Source: Agrostemma githago (Eukaryota; Streptophyta; Magnoliopsida; Caryophyllales; Caryophyllaceae). From it: 64,000 nucleotides of DNA. This document shows, piece by piece, positions 29,159-39,337 of the stretch. The position numbers and the translations under genes were made by a program. Below the pieces are notes generated by a model. It made no database searches. It saw only the letters and a program-made list of their open reading frames with translations, and had not been told where the DNA came from. Numbering within the stretch: position 1 is the stretch's first letter; each line of letters opens with the position of its first letter. The stretch covers positions 43,104,005 to 43,168,004 of the forward strand of contig OY288248.1 in the NCBI GenBank assembly GCA_958450325.1, in the 5' to 3' direction.

Positions 29159-30109
29159 GCGGTATGATAGTAATATGTTAGTAACGCGAACAAAAAAGCT
29201 AGTATGCGAAAATGTAAAAGTTAGGATCAAAGTTAAAGTTAGTGTGTTAGAATTACAATATTAATATAGGTATAATATTAACGATACAAAAATGTAAATA
29301 AAGGAAACAAAGATCGAAATGGGGTTAAGGACACCCTCAACATACATGCTTAGTAAGGACCTCGGAAATGAACTCGCGAATAGTGACGGGACTTTGGAGT
29401 ATCGAGGATGTATGCAAGTTATGGTGTATGTGTGTGTGTGTGTGGATGAATTGTCGGTTTTTTCGAGGGACAAGGGACTCGGTTTTTGGTGTTTGTTTGC
29501 TTAGGGTTGTAGGGTAGAGAGTATAGCTGAAATGTGGGGTGAATGTAGGTAAAAAATGGATTGGAAAAAGTTGTGAAATGAGTGAGGGTCATGGGGTATT
29601 TATAGAGTTTACCCCATGACCTAGGGTCACTCGGTCGAGTGCCCTAGAAAATGGGCCTGATCCGGTTTTTGACGCTCCACTCGACCGAGTGGGTCAATCC
29701 ACTCGATCGAGTGGATAAGGTAAACCGAGATAAAAAAGGAAAGGGTTGACTTGGTTGATTGTGTGATCTTTTTTGAAAATGGGGTTGGGCGCCAGCTTCT
29801 AGAAGGTGTACTTGGGCTGTTTTTGTGACGGGTTCGTCTTTGACCGGGTTTTGACCCGGTCGCCAAAAGACGGGATTTATTTTTGGTGTCGGTTTTGGCC
29901 CAAATTAGTCTTATTTTGCTCAGAACGACCCACTGGGCCTGAATTTGAGGTCTGTTTTGTGAGATTATTACTCCGCTAAAAGTCCATGTCAGATATTATT
30001 GATTTCGGGTCCAAATCCGAGTATACTAAGTCACGTTTGCGTCCGATCATCATCGGGTGTTTGTCGAGAACTGCTATAGACACTAGCAGGCAAAATGCGG
30101 GTGTCTACA
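27477..30109 (-). repeat. 3' LTR of the Tat element
   Basis: On the minus strand it starts TGTAGACACCCGC and ends CATGTCCACA. It contains nine ACTCGRYCGAGT-type palindromes (28468-28644 and 29629-29712), a TA microsatellite (about 29098-29157) and a TGTGTGTG run. Compared with the other LTR it lacks a ~23-bp segment with one palindrome near 29640, has a longer TA tract, and differs at a few single bases. Confidence 0.95.
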
Positions 30110-30125
30110 GAGCCCCCACTCTGAC
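30110..30125 (-). other. Polypurine tract of the Tat element
   Basis: Directly next to the 3' LTR, the minus strand reads AGAGTGGGGGCTC and then TGTAGACACC. A G-rich tract abutting the LTR is where plus-strand DNA synthesis would start. Confidence 0.7.
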
Positions 30126-30690
30126 TGAGGCTTGGACAAGGCGAAAGTCAGAGTAGCTACCAGGCCAATTGCAGATTACGACCTGGCAGCCTTCCGGTCG
30201 GGTCGTTTATAGTCCAGTAGACTAGCGTGAAGGGCTCGCCAGCCATAAGCAGAGGGTCATACCTGTCCTGCCGGTGATAGCTCCGTGGGGAGTAAAACTT
30301 GCTTTTGGAGGTGTAGGAGTACCCGTATGCTGATACATCATGGCTTTGACTGTAGCATTCTGGGATAAATATGGGCTCACGTTGGGGAGTGAAGTAGTTG
30401 CGCGGGGACTTGCTTCTGATGTCTTGGGGTGTACCTGTATGCTGACACATGATAAATTGCATGTAACACATAGGCAAAACACCGACTCGTGCTGGGGAAA
30501 AATGTACTGGATTTTGAAAAGTTGAAATTTTCGAATTTTTTTTTTTTGAATTTTAGGAATTTTTAGAAAATTTTTTAGGAAAGCTCGGGATAACTAGATT
30601 CCTATTCTGGGTTGAAGTCAGGCCTGCACATGCTGGGGCCCAGTTTGCTGAGGAGGCAGGGTTAGTTAGGTTACAGTCAGGCTTCCCTAT

Positions 30691-30794
30691 TATAAATACA
30701 GGTCTTCCTGCTTCAGTTTACTGTATCTCAAATCAAAACCCTTCTTCTCTTAAAAAAAATCTCTCAGTCTTTCAAGAGAAATCAAGTTCCTGCC
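30691..30794 (+). promoter_or_regulatory. Promoter and leader of the antisense PMD gene
   Basis: TATAAATA at 30691-30698 is ~100 bp before an ATG in the good context GCCATGGG. The leader is C/T- and A-rich, like plant 5' UTRs. The gene therefore seems to have a promoter of its own, independent of the LTR. Confidence 0.65.
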
Positions 30795-32298
30795 ATGGGT
30801 ATCGAGCTTCTCACTTCAATGCTTTTTGCCTGGTCCCAGCACTTTCGGGACGAGGACAAAATTCAGCTGACCCAAATGGGGATTGTCAGCCTGTTTCCTC
30901 TTCGGCGTCTAGTGACTGATTCACATTTTTTGGACGCCTGTTTGGCGTTTTGGGATACCACCCATCACGTCTTTGCGTTCCCGCGGGGAGAGATATGCCC
31001 TCTTCCCGAGGAGATCGCAGCCATCGGGGGTTGGAGCCCTGTGGCTCGTCCTGCCATTTCTCCGTTCTACCCGGACCCGAGGAGAAGACTGAGGGATTTC
31101 CTAGGTCTGTCTCATGCTGAGACAGATCGAATGGTTTGGGGAGATACTGTTTCCCTCTTTGACTTGGCTGACAAGTTCATGAACAGTCAAGATGTAAGGG
31201 CTACGCCTTCCCACAGGCGTAGGGCTTTTGCATTCTGCATGCTGCACCGCTACGTCTTCGAGGGGTTGATGGATGCTGACTCATTCGTGGGTCAAATTAG
31301 GCTGATTGGAGTGGTTGACCAGATGGAGACTGGTCATAGCCCTGCTTGGCTAGCCACTGGGGAACTCATCATGGGTCTGGATGCTAGGCGACTTGACCCA
31401 ACCCGGCAACTGACGGGGAGCACCCTCATTCTGCAGGTATACGTCTCGCGATTCCTTTTTTTTTTTCGCGCGATTTCCTGAGGTCCGTAAGTCACTCGAT
31501 CGAGTGGACCTATCACTCGATCGAGTGATGTCTGCAAAGTGCTTCTGCCCAACTGTGGAGAGCCTACTCGATCGAGTGTCACACCTGACGAGCTTCTGGT
31601 TGTCTTCAGAGAGCCTTACTCGATTGAGTCAGATGGTGTACTCGATCGAGTGGGCTGTAGCGGACCATTCCGTCGCTCATGAATTCTGTATATACTTTTT
31701 GCAGGTTTGGCTGTCGGAGCGCTTATCGATCATAGAGCCTCCTCCGAGCGTTCCCAACTACCGTAGCAGCCAGATCAGTTCAAGGGGGCGCCGGATAAGC
31801 TCGAATCACCATATAAATCGAGCTTACTGGGATGAGGAATTGGTGTTCCATGGTGGCCCATTGATTAGGTGGACGGTTGCTTGGTGGTTCCTTTCTAAGC
31901 TGACGGGGTTGGCCAAGAGGGACCAAGCTCGTTACCTTGTGATCCTGTCCCTTGACTGGACAGTTCACATTTACCCGGACCGCATTCTGAGGCAGTTCGG
32001 TTCGTCTCAGCGCATTCCTGAGACCGAAGCCATTATTAGCGTTTCGCTCCAACTGAAGGACGCTATGTGCGACACCTGGTTGCAGAGATGGTTTACTCGT
32101 CCTACATGGACTATTCCCAACCCTTGCCAATCCGCTTGGGTTTCTCGGGCTTACGAGAAATGGACTTCTGAGGAGTCCGAGGAAGCCCGCAAAGCTCTGA
32201 AGGTCGATGAGGCCTTCGAACTGGTCCGTCGGGAGACGGCGAAGGACAATAGGGGATTCTTCGATGAGGGAGAGACCCCTGCTACCTTAGTCCGATAA
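30795..32298 (+). CDS. Antisense plant-mobile-domain (PMD) protein, two exons
   Basis: Exons 30795-31436 and 31705-32298 join in phase 0 to give 411 residues. The intron is GT-AG (GTATAC...TTTGCAG). The protein resembles the plant mobile domain of the MAIN/MAIL1 family: FRDEDKIQLTQMG, then HVFAFPRGEICPLPEEIAAIGG near residues 59-79, and a Trp-rich C-terminal half. Extra antisense ORFs of this kind between pol and the 3' LTR are known in Tat elements. The TAA at 32296-32298 may be premature: the same frame stays open for 107 more codons (32299-32622), rich in Arg, Lys, Pro and Glu and ending KGKGKMP. Host PMD proteins act in silencing and genome stability; the role in this element is unknown. 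The intron holds five ACTCGATCGAGT-type palindromes. Confidence 0.8.
31494..31651. repeat. Palindrome cluster in the PMD intron
   Basis: ACTCGATCGAGT occurs at 31494, 31515, 31566 and 31640, and ACTCGATTGAGT at 31618. All lie inside the intron 31437-31704. This is the same motif as in the LTRs, although the surrounding sequence is different. Confidence 0.85.
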
Positions 32299-32622
32299 GA
32301 GTCGGGTCTTAAGTCACATACTAAGACTCGAGCTAAAGATGCCGGTGCTAGTGGCACGCGGGGGCGGCAAAGCCCCCAGACTGACTTGGAGCGGCGTCTT
32401 GGGCCAAGGCTGGCAGCCCGGGACCGATTAGGTCCGCGTGACCGGCTCCCAGAGCCCGTGAGGGCCCGACTCGGGCCCATCGAGGTGGATGAGGACTCGA
32501 GTTCCAAGAAACGAGTCCGGGCTAAAGAGGTTCCTGTGGTGATTCGGGAACGCTCTCCTCCGCGTCGCCGTCAGTGGACGGCCAAGGAGGCCAAGGACAA
32601 GGGGAAGGGCAAGATGCCCTAA
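32299..32622 (+). pseudogene. In-frame basic tail of the PMD gene after a stop
   Basis: This is 107 sense codons in the PMD frame after TAA. They encode a charged, proline-containing segment with RERSPPRRR and KDKGKGK, which resembles a nuclear localisation signal. The frame ends at TAA 32620-32622. It may be the ancestral C-terminus cut off by a nonsense change. Confidence 0.45.
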
Positions 32623-32750
32623 ATACCGAGTCCTTAGTTTTTATTATTTAAATATTATTACTATTTTGTCGTGTGTTGTTTTGTAATTTTTTGAATTCCT
32701 GCATTTTGTAATTTTCCCAAGTTTATTGGGGCTTTTTTTTTGTGATAATT

Positions 32751-32756
32751 AATAAA
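32751..32756 (+). terminator. Poly(A) signal of the PMD gene
   Basis: AATAAA in a T-rich context lies ~130 bp after the end of the PMD frame and ~150 bp before the end of the convergent pol frame. Confidence 0.5.
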
Positions 32757-32904
32757 AGGAAGCTTATTATTAAACCGTTCCTGCCTTTTCTCGATTGCAT
32801 TGGTTGTGCCCCTTTTGAGGGGCTGCCTACGTATCCGCGATTAGCAGAATCAAACCAAACGTAGTTCAGGCTTAGGGAACTTGCAATCTCGAATTACACC
32901 AAGA

Positions 32905-35900
32905 CTATTGGTTCAAGATGTTTCGTGACAGTAGAATAAATAATTCTAGCTCATTGACGAACTCATTCCCGTCCAGGTTTGTCAGCATTACTGCTCCCCC
33001 TGATAGGATCTTCTTCACCAGGTATGGCCCAGCCCAGTTGGGTTTGAATTTTCCCCTTGGGTCAACTGGCAGTAAGGCTCGAACAGACTTAAGGACTAGA
33101 TCCCCTTCTTTAATGTTTCTGGGCCTTACCCGCTTGTTGAAAGCCCGTTGGATCCGCTTCTGGTAGATTTCGATGTTGTTGAGAGCGCGGGACCGTCGTT
33201 CGTCTAGTAGAACCAACGAATCGTACCGTGCTCGAACCCAGTCAGCTTCGGGTACTTGGCTTTCTAGCAGAATTCTGAGGGACGGTACCTCTAGCTCAAC
33301 TGGTTGGACTGCCTCCATCCCATAGGTTAGGTAGTATGGTGTCGCTCCGGTTGCGGTGCGAATTGATATCCGGTACCCCCATAGGGCGAAAGGTATTTTG
33401 TCGGGCCAGTCCCGATAATTATCAGCCATCTTTTTGAGTATGGTGACAATCGTTTTATTAGCCGCCTCTACTGCTCCGTTCGTTTGGGGACGGTAAGGCG
33501 AGGACATGTGCCTTTGAATTTTGTATTTAGTCAGCAAGGCTGCGGTCTCTGCTTGGAAATGGGTTCCATGATCACTGATAAATTCATGTGGGATTCCATA
33601 CCGACATATTATCTTGTTTTGGATAAATTTGGCGACATGTTTAGCATTGAGAATGCGATATGATTCAGCTTCGACCCATTTGGTGAAATAGTCGATAGCT
33701 ACTAAAATGAAGCAGTGCCCGCCAGTACCGGAGGGATTTATTTTCCCGATTATGTCGATACCCCACGTTAAGAACGGCCAAGGTGACGTCATGCTATAGA
33801 GCAGAGATGGCGGCATATGTTGCACATTGCCAAAGATTTGACAGCTATGGCAATGTTTGACATATAACTGGCAGTCGGCCTCCATGGTGTTCCAGTAATA
33901 CCCGTGCCTCATGATTTTTAGGAACAACATGTGAGCATTCATATGCGGGCCGTTTTCGCCATCATGTACTTCGGCCATTACTTTCTCGACCTTATATTTG
34001 TCAACACAAAGGAGAAGAGCCCCCTGTGCCGTCTTTTTGTACAGTTGCCCGTCATCAGTACGGATGAACTGGCTGGCTAGCCTTCGTAAGGCTTTCTTGG
34101 CTCGACCCTCAGTCCCGGGAGGATACTCTCCGTTGGTCAGGTATGTTAACACAGCCTGGTACCATGGTTCGGGATCAGTGATCTCGATATCTTCAATGTC
34201 ATGGATGTATGCCGGCTCAGACCGTCTTTCGACACAAATTGGCGTACTGGTCACGTGGTCGGGAATGTTCAGTAGAGACGCCAATTTTGAGAGTGCATCT
34301 GCAAACTGATTTTCTTCCCGAGGCAGGTATATGTACTCTACCTTCTGGAATTGTTTCTCGAGATCCCTTACTCGTGCCTGGTAGGCCACGAGATTAGCAT
34401 TCCGAGTCTTCCATTTTTGGAGTGCTTGGTTAATGACCAAGGACGAGTCGCCATGTACCCGGAGATTTGTGATCCCTAGGTTGGCGGCGGCTTGTAGCCC
34501 ATAAATGCATGCTTCGTACTCTGCTGCATTATTGGTAACATCAAAGTCCAGTTTGATGGAGACGGGAGTATGCTCCCCTCTTGGTGAAATTAGAAGGATC
34601 CCGACTCCGAACCCTCGAAAATTAGATGCTCCATCGAAGTATAAATCCCATGTTTCGGCATCGGTATGGAAAATATCTTCGTCTGGGAAGGACCAGGTGT
34701 CGGTGTGTCCTTCTTCGGTTACCGGGCTGTCAGCAAGGAATTCAGCTACTATTCGCCCCTTAATAGCTTTTAACGGTACAAATTTCAGGTCGAACTCTGC
34801 CAACATTAGAGTCCATCTTGAAATCCGGCCGTTGAGGATGGGCTTTTCGAAGAGGTACTTGATCGGGTCCATCTTGGATAGAACATGGACCTCATAGCTG
34901 AGCATATAGTGTCGAAGCTTCTTAGTGGCCCAGACTAGAGCCAAGCACGTCTTTTCGAGCATGGTATATTTGCACTCATACTGTAAAAACTTCTTGCTGA
35001 TGTAATAGATGGCTCGTTCTTCGGAGTCAACTGTCTGAGCCAGCATAGCCCCCATGGCTGTCTCGGTCGTTGTTAGGTATAACGACAGAGGCAAACCGGG
35101 TTGAGGTGGCATCAAAACTGGCGGAGCAGACAGAATTTCTTTGATTTTGTCGAAGGCAGCTTGGCACTTGTCATCCCATAGTATCTGTTCCCCTATTTTC
35201 AGTTTCTTGAAAATTGGTTCACACACCATGGTTAGTTTGGAAATGAATCGACTAATATACTGGACTTTCCCGAGAAATCCCCTTATTTCTTTTTCGGTTT
35301 TAGGAGCTTGCATCTCGGTAATGGCTTTGATTTTAGCTGGGTCGACCTCGATACCTCGTTGGCTAACGATATGACCCAGTAATTTGCCTGACGTTACCCC
35401 GAAACTGCACTTTTGAGGGTTTAGCCTCATGTTGTATTTGCGCAATCGGGTGAAAAATTTCCTTAGGGCGGTGATGTGACCGTCCCGTTCTTTGGACTTG
35501 ACGATCATGTCGTCTACATAGACCTCTACCTCTTTATGCATCATGTCGTGCAGTAAGGTGGTAGCGGTCCTTTGGTTTGTGGCCCCAACATTAATGAGAC
35601 CAAATGGCATGACGGTGTAGCAGTAAGTACCCCAAGGTGTAGTGAAGGTAGTCTTACTCATATCTTCTTCCGCCATCTTGATTTGGTTATATCCGGCATA
35701 CCCGTCCATGAATGACAGAAGGGCATGATCGGCCGTGTTATCCACCAGTATATCGATGTGTGGTAACGGAAAATCATCCTTCGGGCTTGCTTTGTTAAGA
35801 TCCCGAAAATCTACGCATACCCGCACCTTACCGTCTTTTTTAGGAACCGGCACGATGTTTGCAACCCAGTCCGGATACTCGGACACTTGTATGAAGCCGG

Positions 35901-36312
35901 CTTTGAACTGTTTGTCGACTTCTTCCTTTACTTTGAGAGACCACTCGGGCCTCATTCGACGAAGCTTCTGTTTGACCGGTTTGCACCCGTCTTTGATAGG
36001 TATGCGGTGCTCGGCTATTTCCCGGTCTATCCCCGGCATGTCCTTGTAGGACCATGCGAAGACGTCTTTGAATTCTTGGAGAAGGTTTATAAACTGTTGT
36101 TTCTCCTCGGGATCTAAAGATAACCCTATCTTAAGTATCTGAGGCTCTAAGGTTGTTCCCACGTTTATGGACTCGGTCTCTTCAATTACCGGATTCCGGG
36201 ATTCCCTTTGCTCTAGTTGCTCGATCAGATGTGGAGGTAAGGGTACCTGTTCGTCGGATTTCTCAATGTCATAGCATAAAACGTTTTTGAAAGCAGAATT
36301 TAAAAGAGACAA
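32905..36312 (-). CDS. Tat pol: reverse transcriptase, RNase H, integrase
   Basis: This frame of about 1135 residues copies the element's RNA into DNA and inserts it. Reverse transcriptase: VPVPKKDGKVRVCVDFRDLN near residues 154-173, MPFGL near 235 and the catalytic YVDD at about 265-268. RNase H follows, with LYFDGASN, an AAEYEA motif and FADALSKLAS. Integrase has an HHCC zinc region (HMN...HCHSC), then WGIDIIG, ISDHGTHF and the NGAVEAANK glutamate. There is no chromodomain, which fits Tat rather than chromoviruses. The frame opens with TTG only because it follows a TAA at 36316-36318; it is continuous with the upstream linker frame, so pol is likely one polyprotein with one interrupting stop. 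No stops interrupt the enzymatic domains. Confidence 0.9.
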   Translation of the reverse strand: MSLLNSAFKNVLCYDIEKSDEQVPLPPHLIEQLEQRESRNPVIEETESINVGTTLEPQILKIGLSLDPEEKQQFINLLQEFKDVFAWSYKDMPGIDREIAEHRIPIKDGCKPVKQKLRRMRPEWSLKVKEEVDKQFKAGFIQVSEYPDWVANIVPVPKKDGKVRVCVDFRDLNKASPKDDFPLPHIDILVDNTADHALLSFMDGYAGYNQIKMAEEDMSKTTFTTPWGTYCYTVMPFGLINVGATNQRTATTLLHDMMHKEVEVYVDDMIVKSKERDGHITALRKFFTRLRKYNMRLNPQKCSFGVTSGKLLGHIVSQRGIEVDPAKIKAITEMQAPKTEKEIRGFLGKVQYISRFISKLTMVCEPIFKKLKIGEQILWDDKCQAAFDKIKEILSAPPVLMPPQPGLPLSLYLTTTETAMGAMLAQTVDSEERAIYYISKKFLQYECKYTMLEKTCLALVWATKKLRHYMLSYEVHVLSKMDPIKYLFEKPILNGRISRWTLMLAEFDLKFVPLKAIKGRIVAEFLADSPVTEEGHTDTWSFPDEDIFHTDAETWDLYFDGASNFRGFGVGILLISPRGEHTPVSIKLDFDVTNNAAEYEACIYGLQAAANLGITNLRVHGDSSLVINQALQKWKTRNANLVAYQARVRDLEKQFQKVEYIYLPREENQFADALSKLASLLNIPDHVTSTPICVERRSEPAYIHDIEDIEITDPEPWYQAVLTYLTNGEYPPGTEGRAKKALRRLASQFIRTDDGQLYKKTAQGALLLCVDKYKVEKVMAEVHDGENGPHMNAHMLFLKIMRHGYYWNTMEADCQLYVKHCHSCQIFGNVQHMPPSLLYSMTSPWPFLTWGIDIIGKINPSGTGGHCFILVAIDYFTKWVEAESYRILNAKHVAKFIQNKIICRYGIPHEFISDHGTHFQAETAALLTKYKIQRHMSSPYRPQTNGAVEAANKTIVTILKKMADNYRDWPDKIPFALWGYRISIRTATGATPYYLTYGMEAVQPVELEVPSLRILLESQVPEADWVRARYDSLVLLDERRSRALNNIEIYQKRIQRAFNKRVRPRNIKEGDLVLKSVRALLPVDPRGKFKPNWAGPYLVKKILSGGAVMLTNLDGNEFVNELELFILLSRNILNQ

Positions 36313-36315
36313 GTC

Positions 36316-37125
36316 TTAAGCAGAACGGTTGTTATTATTGATTGAAAACTTGGAAAACAGCTCAAAGAGAGCAGCCATCTGATCATTGGTCAGTGGCGGA
36401 ATTGGTAAAGCACTCGGGACAGACCCCGAAGTGCTAGTAGCAGGAATGATAGAAGGGAGGGGGGTTACAGGAGTGACTCTAGCACCGACTTCTCTAGACT
36501 CGACCTCAGACTCTGACTCAGACTCCGACTCAGACTCGGACTCAGACTCAGGCATGTCCCCCTCTCCGGTGACCAGCTTGTAGATCTTCCCTTGACTGTC
36601 AGTCCACTTGACAGTCTTCCTCCAGGCCCTGCTTCCCGTCTCGAAGCCAACATCCGAGATCAGCTTGGTCGGGTCAAACCTGTTGCTGCGGAGAATCAGG
36701 TTGACCAGGTCTTCTTTTGGAGTCGGGGCTATGGTGTCTTCCCCGAAGAGCAGCCCCAGCGCGGGCTCGGCATCATCAGCTCCGTCGGACTGGATGAGGG
36801 CGAACACCTCATCCGGAATGTAGTTGCAGTCCCGGGCCAAGTGGGTCCCGAGGTGCGCAGCATTGGGTTGGTAGAGTCCAACCTGGATAGCCCCGAATAC
36901 CGGTGTGACAAAGTAGTCAGACAACCGTGGGCTGTAAGGGCTCAAGTGAATACCCTTCATGATGTTGCAGGCCTTTTCGATTCCTGCTCGGACAACGTTA
37001 CCCGGAGTGGCGGCATAGCCAAGGCCGAAGTGAGAGTCTTCGTCCTTGAGGACCTCGATGATCTTCCCAGCCGGAAGGTCGGGTCGAGAGGTAGCCCCCG
37101 GAAGGTATCCTACGTTCTGGAGCAT
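36316..37125 (-). pseudogene. Linker region between protease and RT
   Basis: This 269-residue frame in the pol phase begins inside the polyprotein at MLQNVGYLPG. It has the GYLPGATSRPDLPAGK and LGTHLARDCNYIPDEVFAL blocks seen in Tat elements between protease and reverse transcriptase. Near the end is an alternating Ser-Glu run (36510-36552). A TAA upstream in the same frame at 37168-37170 and the TAA at 36316-36318 interrupt it. It is therefore a fragment of the polyprotein and not a separate gene. Confidence 0.7.
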
Positions 37126-37291
37126 CGTGTGGATGCTCGTGGTGAAATAAGGCCTAAAGAGGTACTCTTACTCGATCATCCCCACAAAGTCGAACCCCCA
37201 GAGGTCCGTGCGGCCCGTGGCGTTACAGCTAGCCACGGTCATTGGGGTTGCCTCTAAAGTAATAACACTGTCAAGTAGAGGCATCTTGATC

Positions 37292-39337
37292 TTACGGTGG
37301 AGGGTGGAGGGTGGAGGACACGACTTTCACCGCGTGAATCCATGGCCTTCCTAGGAGCAAGTTGAATGATGAGGTGACATCAATCACCTGGAATTCAAGC
37401 TCATTTTCTATCGGGCCCGTGATGATGGTCAGTTTTATGGCCCCAGCTACCGACTTTGGACTCCCATCAAAGGCTTGGATGGTTTGAGCAGTCGGGATAT
37501 AGTCAGCCTCGGTAATGCCGAGGGCTTTGGCGGTCCTTAGAGGAAGGACATTCACGGCTGACCCATCATCGACTAGGGTCATCGGGAGGTATTTACCTCG
37601 ACAAATCACCGTTATGTAAAGGGCCAGATTGTGGGAGGCCCCGAATGGTGGCAAGTCGGCTTCAGAGAAAGTGATCATTGGGCCTCCTTCTTTGGCCTTA
37701 CCCTTTAGGTGGGGTAGGACCGTGGCTACCATTTCAGCAGGGGTAGCCAAAGAGTCAATCTTGACTTGATCGAGAGCCTTTGTAAGTGCTTCTCGATGTT
37801 CTTGTGAGCTGACTAAGAGTTGCCATATAGTGAGGTCAACTCGGGTTCTCTTCAGTTGCTTCACAATAGCCGTTTCAGCGGTCGGCTCTTCAGGGGCGAC
37901 TTCCATCCCGAGTGGATCGGTGATGGTTGCCGGGATAGGGGTGTCCCTAGTGCTTGTGGCTAAATAGGGACGACCAAGGTTGTTGCTGGCTAGGACTCGA
38001 GTTTTGGCCTCTCGAATCTGTTCAGGGGTGATGGGAACAGTTTCCCCTTTAGCGAGGTAGATATCATCCTCGTCGTCAAACCAGATCCCGTTCACTTGCG
38101 GGATGAAGGGAGAGATAAGGTGAGAGCAGTCAATCACCTCCCCGACAAAGATGGCATGGGAGCTGAAAGGGTTCTCCTTGTTGCTTGGCTTATCTCCGGG
38201 TAGCGGGATTTTACCGCTTTCAATCAAGTCTTGGATCAAGTGTTTCAGCTTCCAACACTTTTCGGTGTCATGCCCATTGCCCCGGTGATATTGGCAATAG
38301 GCCTGAGCATTGTAGTTCTTGGAGCATCGCTCGACCGGAACTTCAGGAGTTGGGCCTATCGGTTGGATTAGGCCTTTGGAGGATAGCCTTTGTAAGGCAT
38401 AGGTATAGGTAGTACCTATATCAGTGAAGACCCGAGGTGGGGTGTTCTTCTTGGACGGGGCATCTAGTAGATTAACCGCGTTAAAAATGCTGCGAGTTGC
38501 AGCCTGGGGCTTAGTGGTGGAGGAAGAGGCCCCTTGGTACCCTTTGATAGCGGCCTTAGTGAGGCTTTCTAGTCTCAGATCGTCCTCGATCCTCATACCC
38601 ATTTCAGTAAGGGTGGTGAAATTGGGTATGACAGCGTACCGGAGGTGAACCCGGTAGGAGGGGAGGAGGTTCTTGACTAAAGCCTCCACCAAAGTCTTCT
38701 CATTGGGCTTGTCAACCAATTTCACGCTCTCGGCCCTCCAGCGTTGAAGGTATTTAGTGAAACCTTCCTTTGGCTCTTGGGCCATAACCTCCAGAGATCG
38801 CATTGTGGTTTGGATCTCGGTGTTGTCAGCATAGTTCCGAGCGAACTCGGTAGCCACATCATCCCATGTAGGGTATTTTTTCGGGTCTAGCCTGTAGTAC
38901 CAGGCCCGTGGGTGCTTCTCAAGGGATGCAGCAAAGAGATTCTTGAACATGGTCGAATCCACTCCCTTGATGGCCATGAATTCCTTGAAGGCCCGCACGT
39001 GTAGTAACGGGTCCTCAGTTCCCTCGAACATGGGCAAACCTGTGAGGTTCAGGTTCGTGGGCAGCTTGTCACTCAGCGGGTTGTACTCTCGACTATTCTC
39101 CCGATGAATGTTGTTACTCCCAGCCAAATGGACTTGTTCCTCTAGTCGGCGCACCGCGCTGACTAGTTCAGCTAGAGGCTCATTAGCCTCGACATTAGGA
39201 GCCCTTTGCTCCACCGTAGCTAGGCGAGCAACAATGGCCACTTGGCCAGCCCTCATTTCGGTCAGTTGGGCTTCGATGTCGGTCTGCTTCGCGACCATGG
39301 CGTCCAAAGAGGTTTGTAGGTTGTTCAAAGTAGCCAT
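37292..39337 (-). CDS. Tat gag-protease
   Basis: A 681-residue frame starting MATLNNLQTSLDAM. Residues 1-70 look like a coiled coil. A retrotransposon gag domain follows (about 105-260: LPMFEGTEDPLLHVRAFKEF and AWYYRLDPKKYPTWDD), then a zinc-knuckle-like motif CQYHRGNGHDTEKC with His in place of the second Cys. The aspartic protease lies near residue 590, with the active-site motif VDDGSAVNVLP (DDG where many elements have DTG or DSG) and LLLGRPWIH. The frame ends prematurely at three tandem copies of the 7-bp unit CCTCCAC (about 37299-37320), which shift the reading frame just before the linker region. Gag packages RNA; the protease matures the polyprotein. Confidence 0.9.
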   Translation of the reverse strand: MATLNNLQTSLDAMVAKQTDIEAQLTEMRAGQVAIVARLATVEQRAPNVEANEPLAELVSAVRRLEEQVHLAGSNNIHRENSREYNPLSDKLPTNLNLTGLPMFEGTEDPLLHVRAFKEFMAIKGVDSTMFKNLFAASLEKHPRAWYYRLDPKKYPTWDDVATEFARNYADNTEIQTTMRSLEVMAQEPKEGFTKYLQRWRAESVKLVDKPNEKTLVEALVKNLLPSYRVHLRYAVIPNFTTLTEMGMRIEDDLRLESLTKAAIKGYQGASSSTTKPQAATRSIFNAVNLLDAPSKKNTPPRVFTDIGTTYTYALQRLSSKGLIQPIGPTPEVPVERCSKNYNAQAYCQYHRGNGHDTEKCWKLKHLIQDLIESGKIPLPGDKPSNKENPFSSHAIFVGEVIDCSHLISPFIPQVNGIWFDDEDDIYLAKGETVPITPEQIREAKTRVLASNNLGRPYLATSTRDTPIPATITDPLGMEVAPEEPTAETAIVKQLKRTRVDLTIWQLLVSSQEHREALTKALDQVKIDSLATPAEMVATVLPHLKGKAKEGGPMITFSEADLPPFGASHNLALYITVICRGKYLPMTLVDDGSAVNVLPLRTAKALGITEADYIPTAQTIQAFDGSPKSVAGAIKLTIITGPIENELEFQVIDVTSSFNLLLGRPWIHAVKVVSSTLHPPP

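Noticed and set aside
36592..37257. 221-codon + strand frame
   Set aside because: Shadow of the Tat linker region read on the minus strand, whose conserved blocks identify the true strand.
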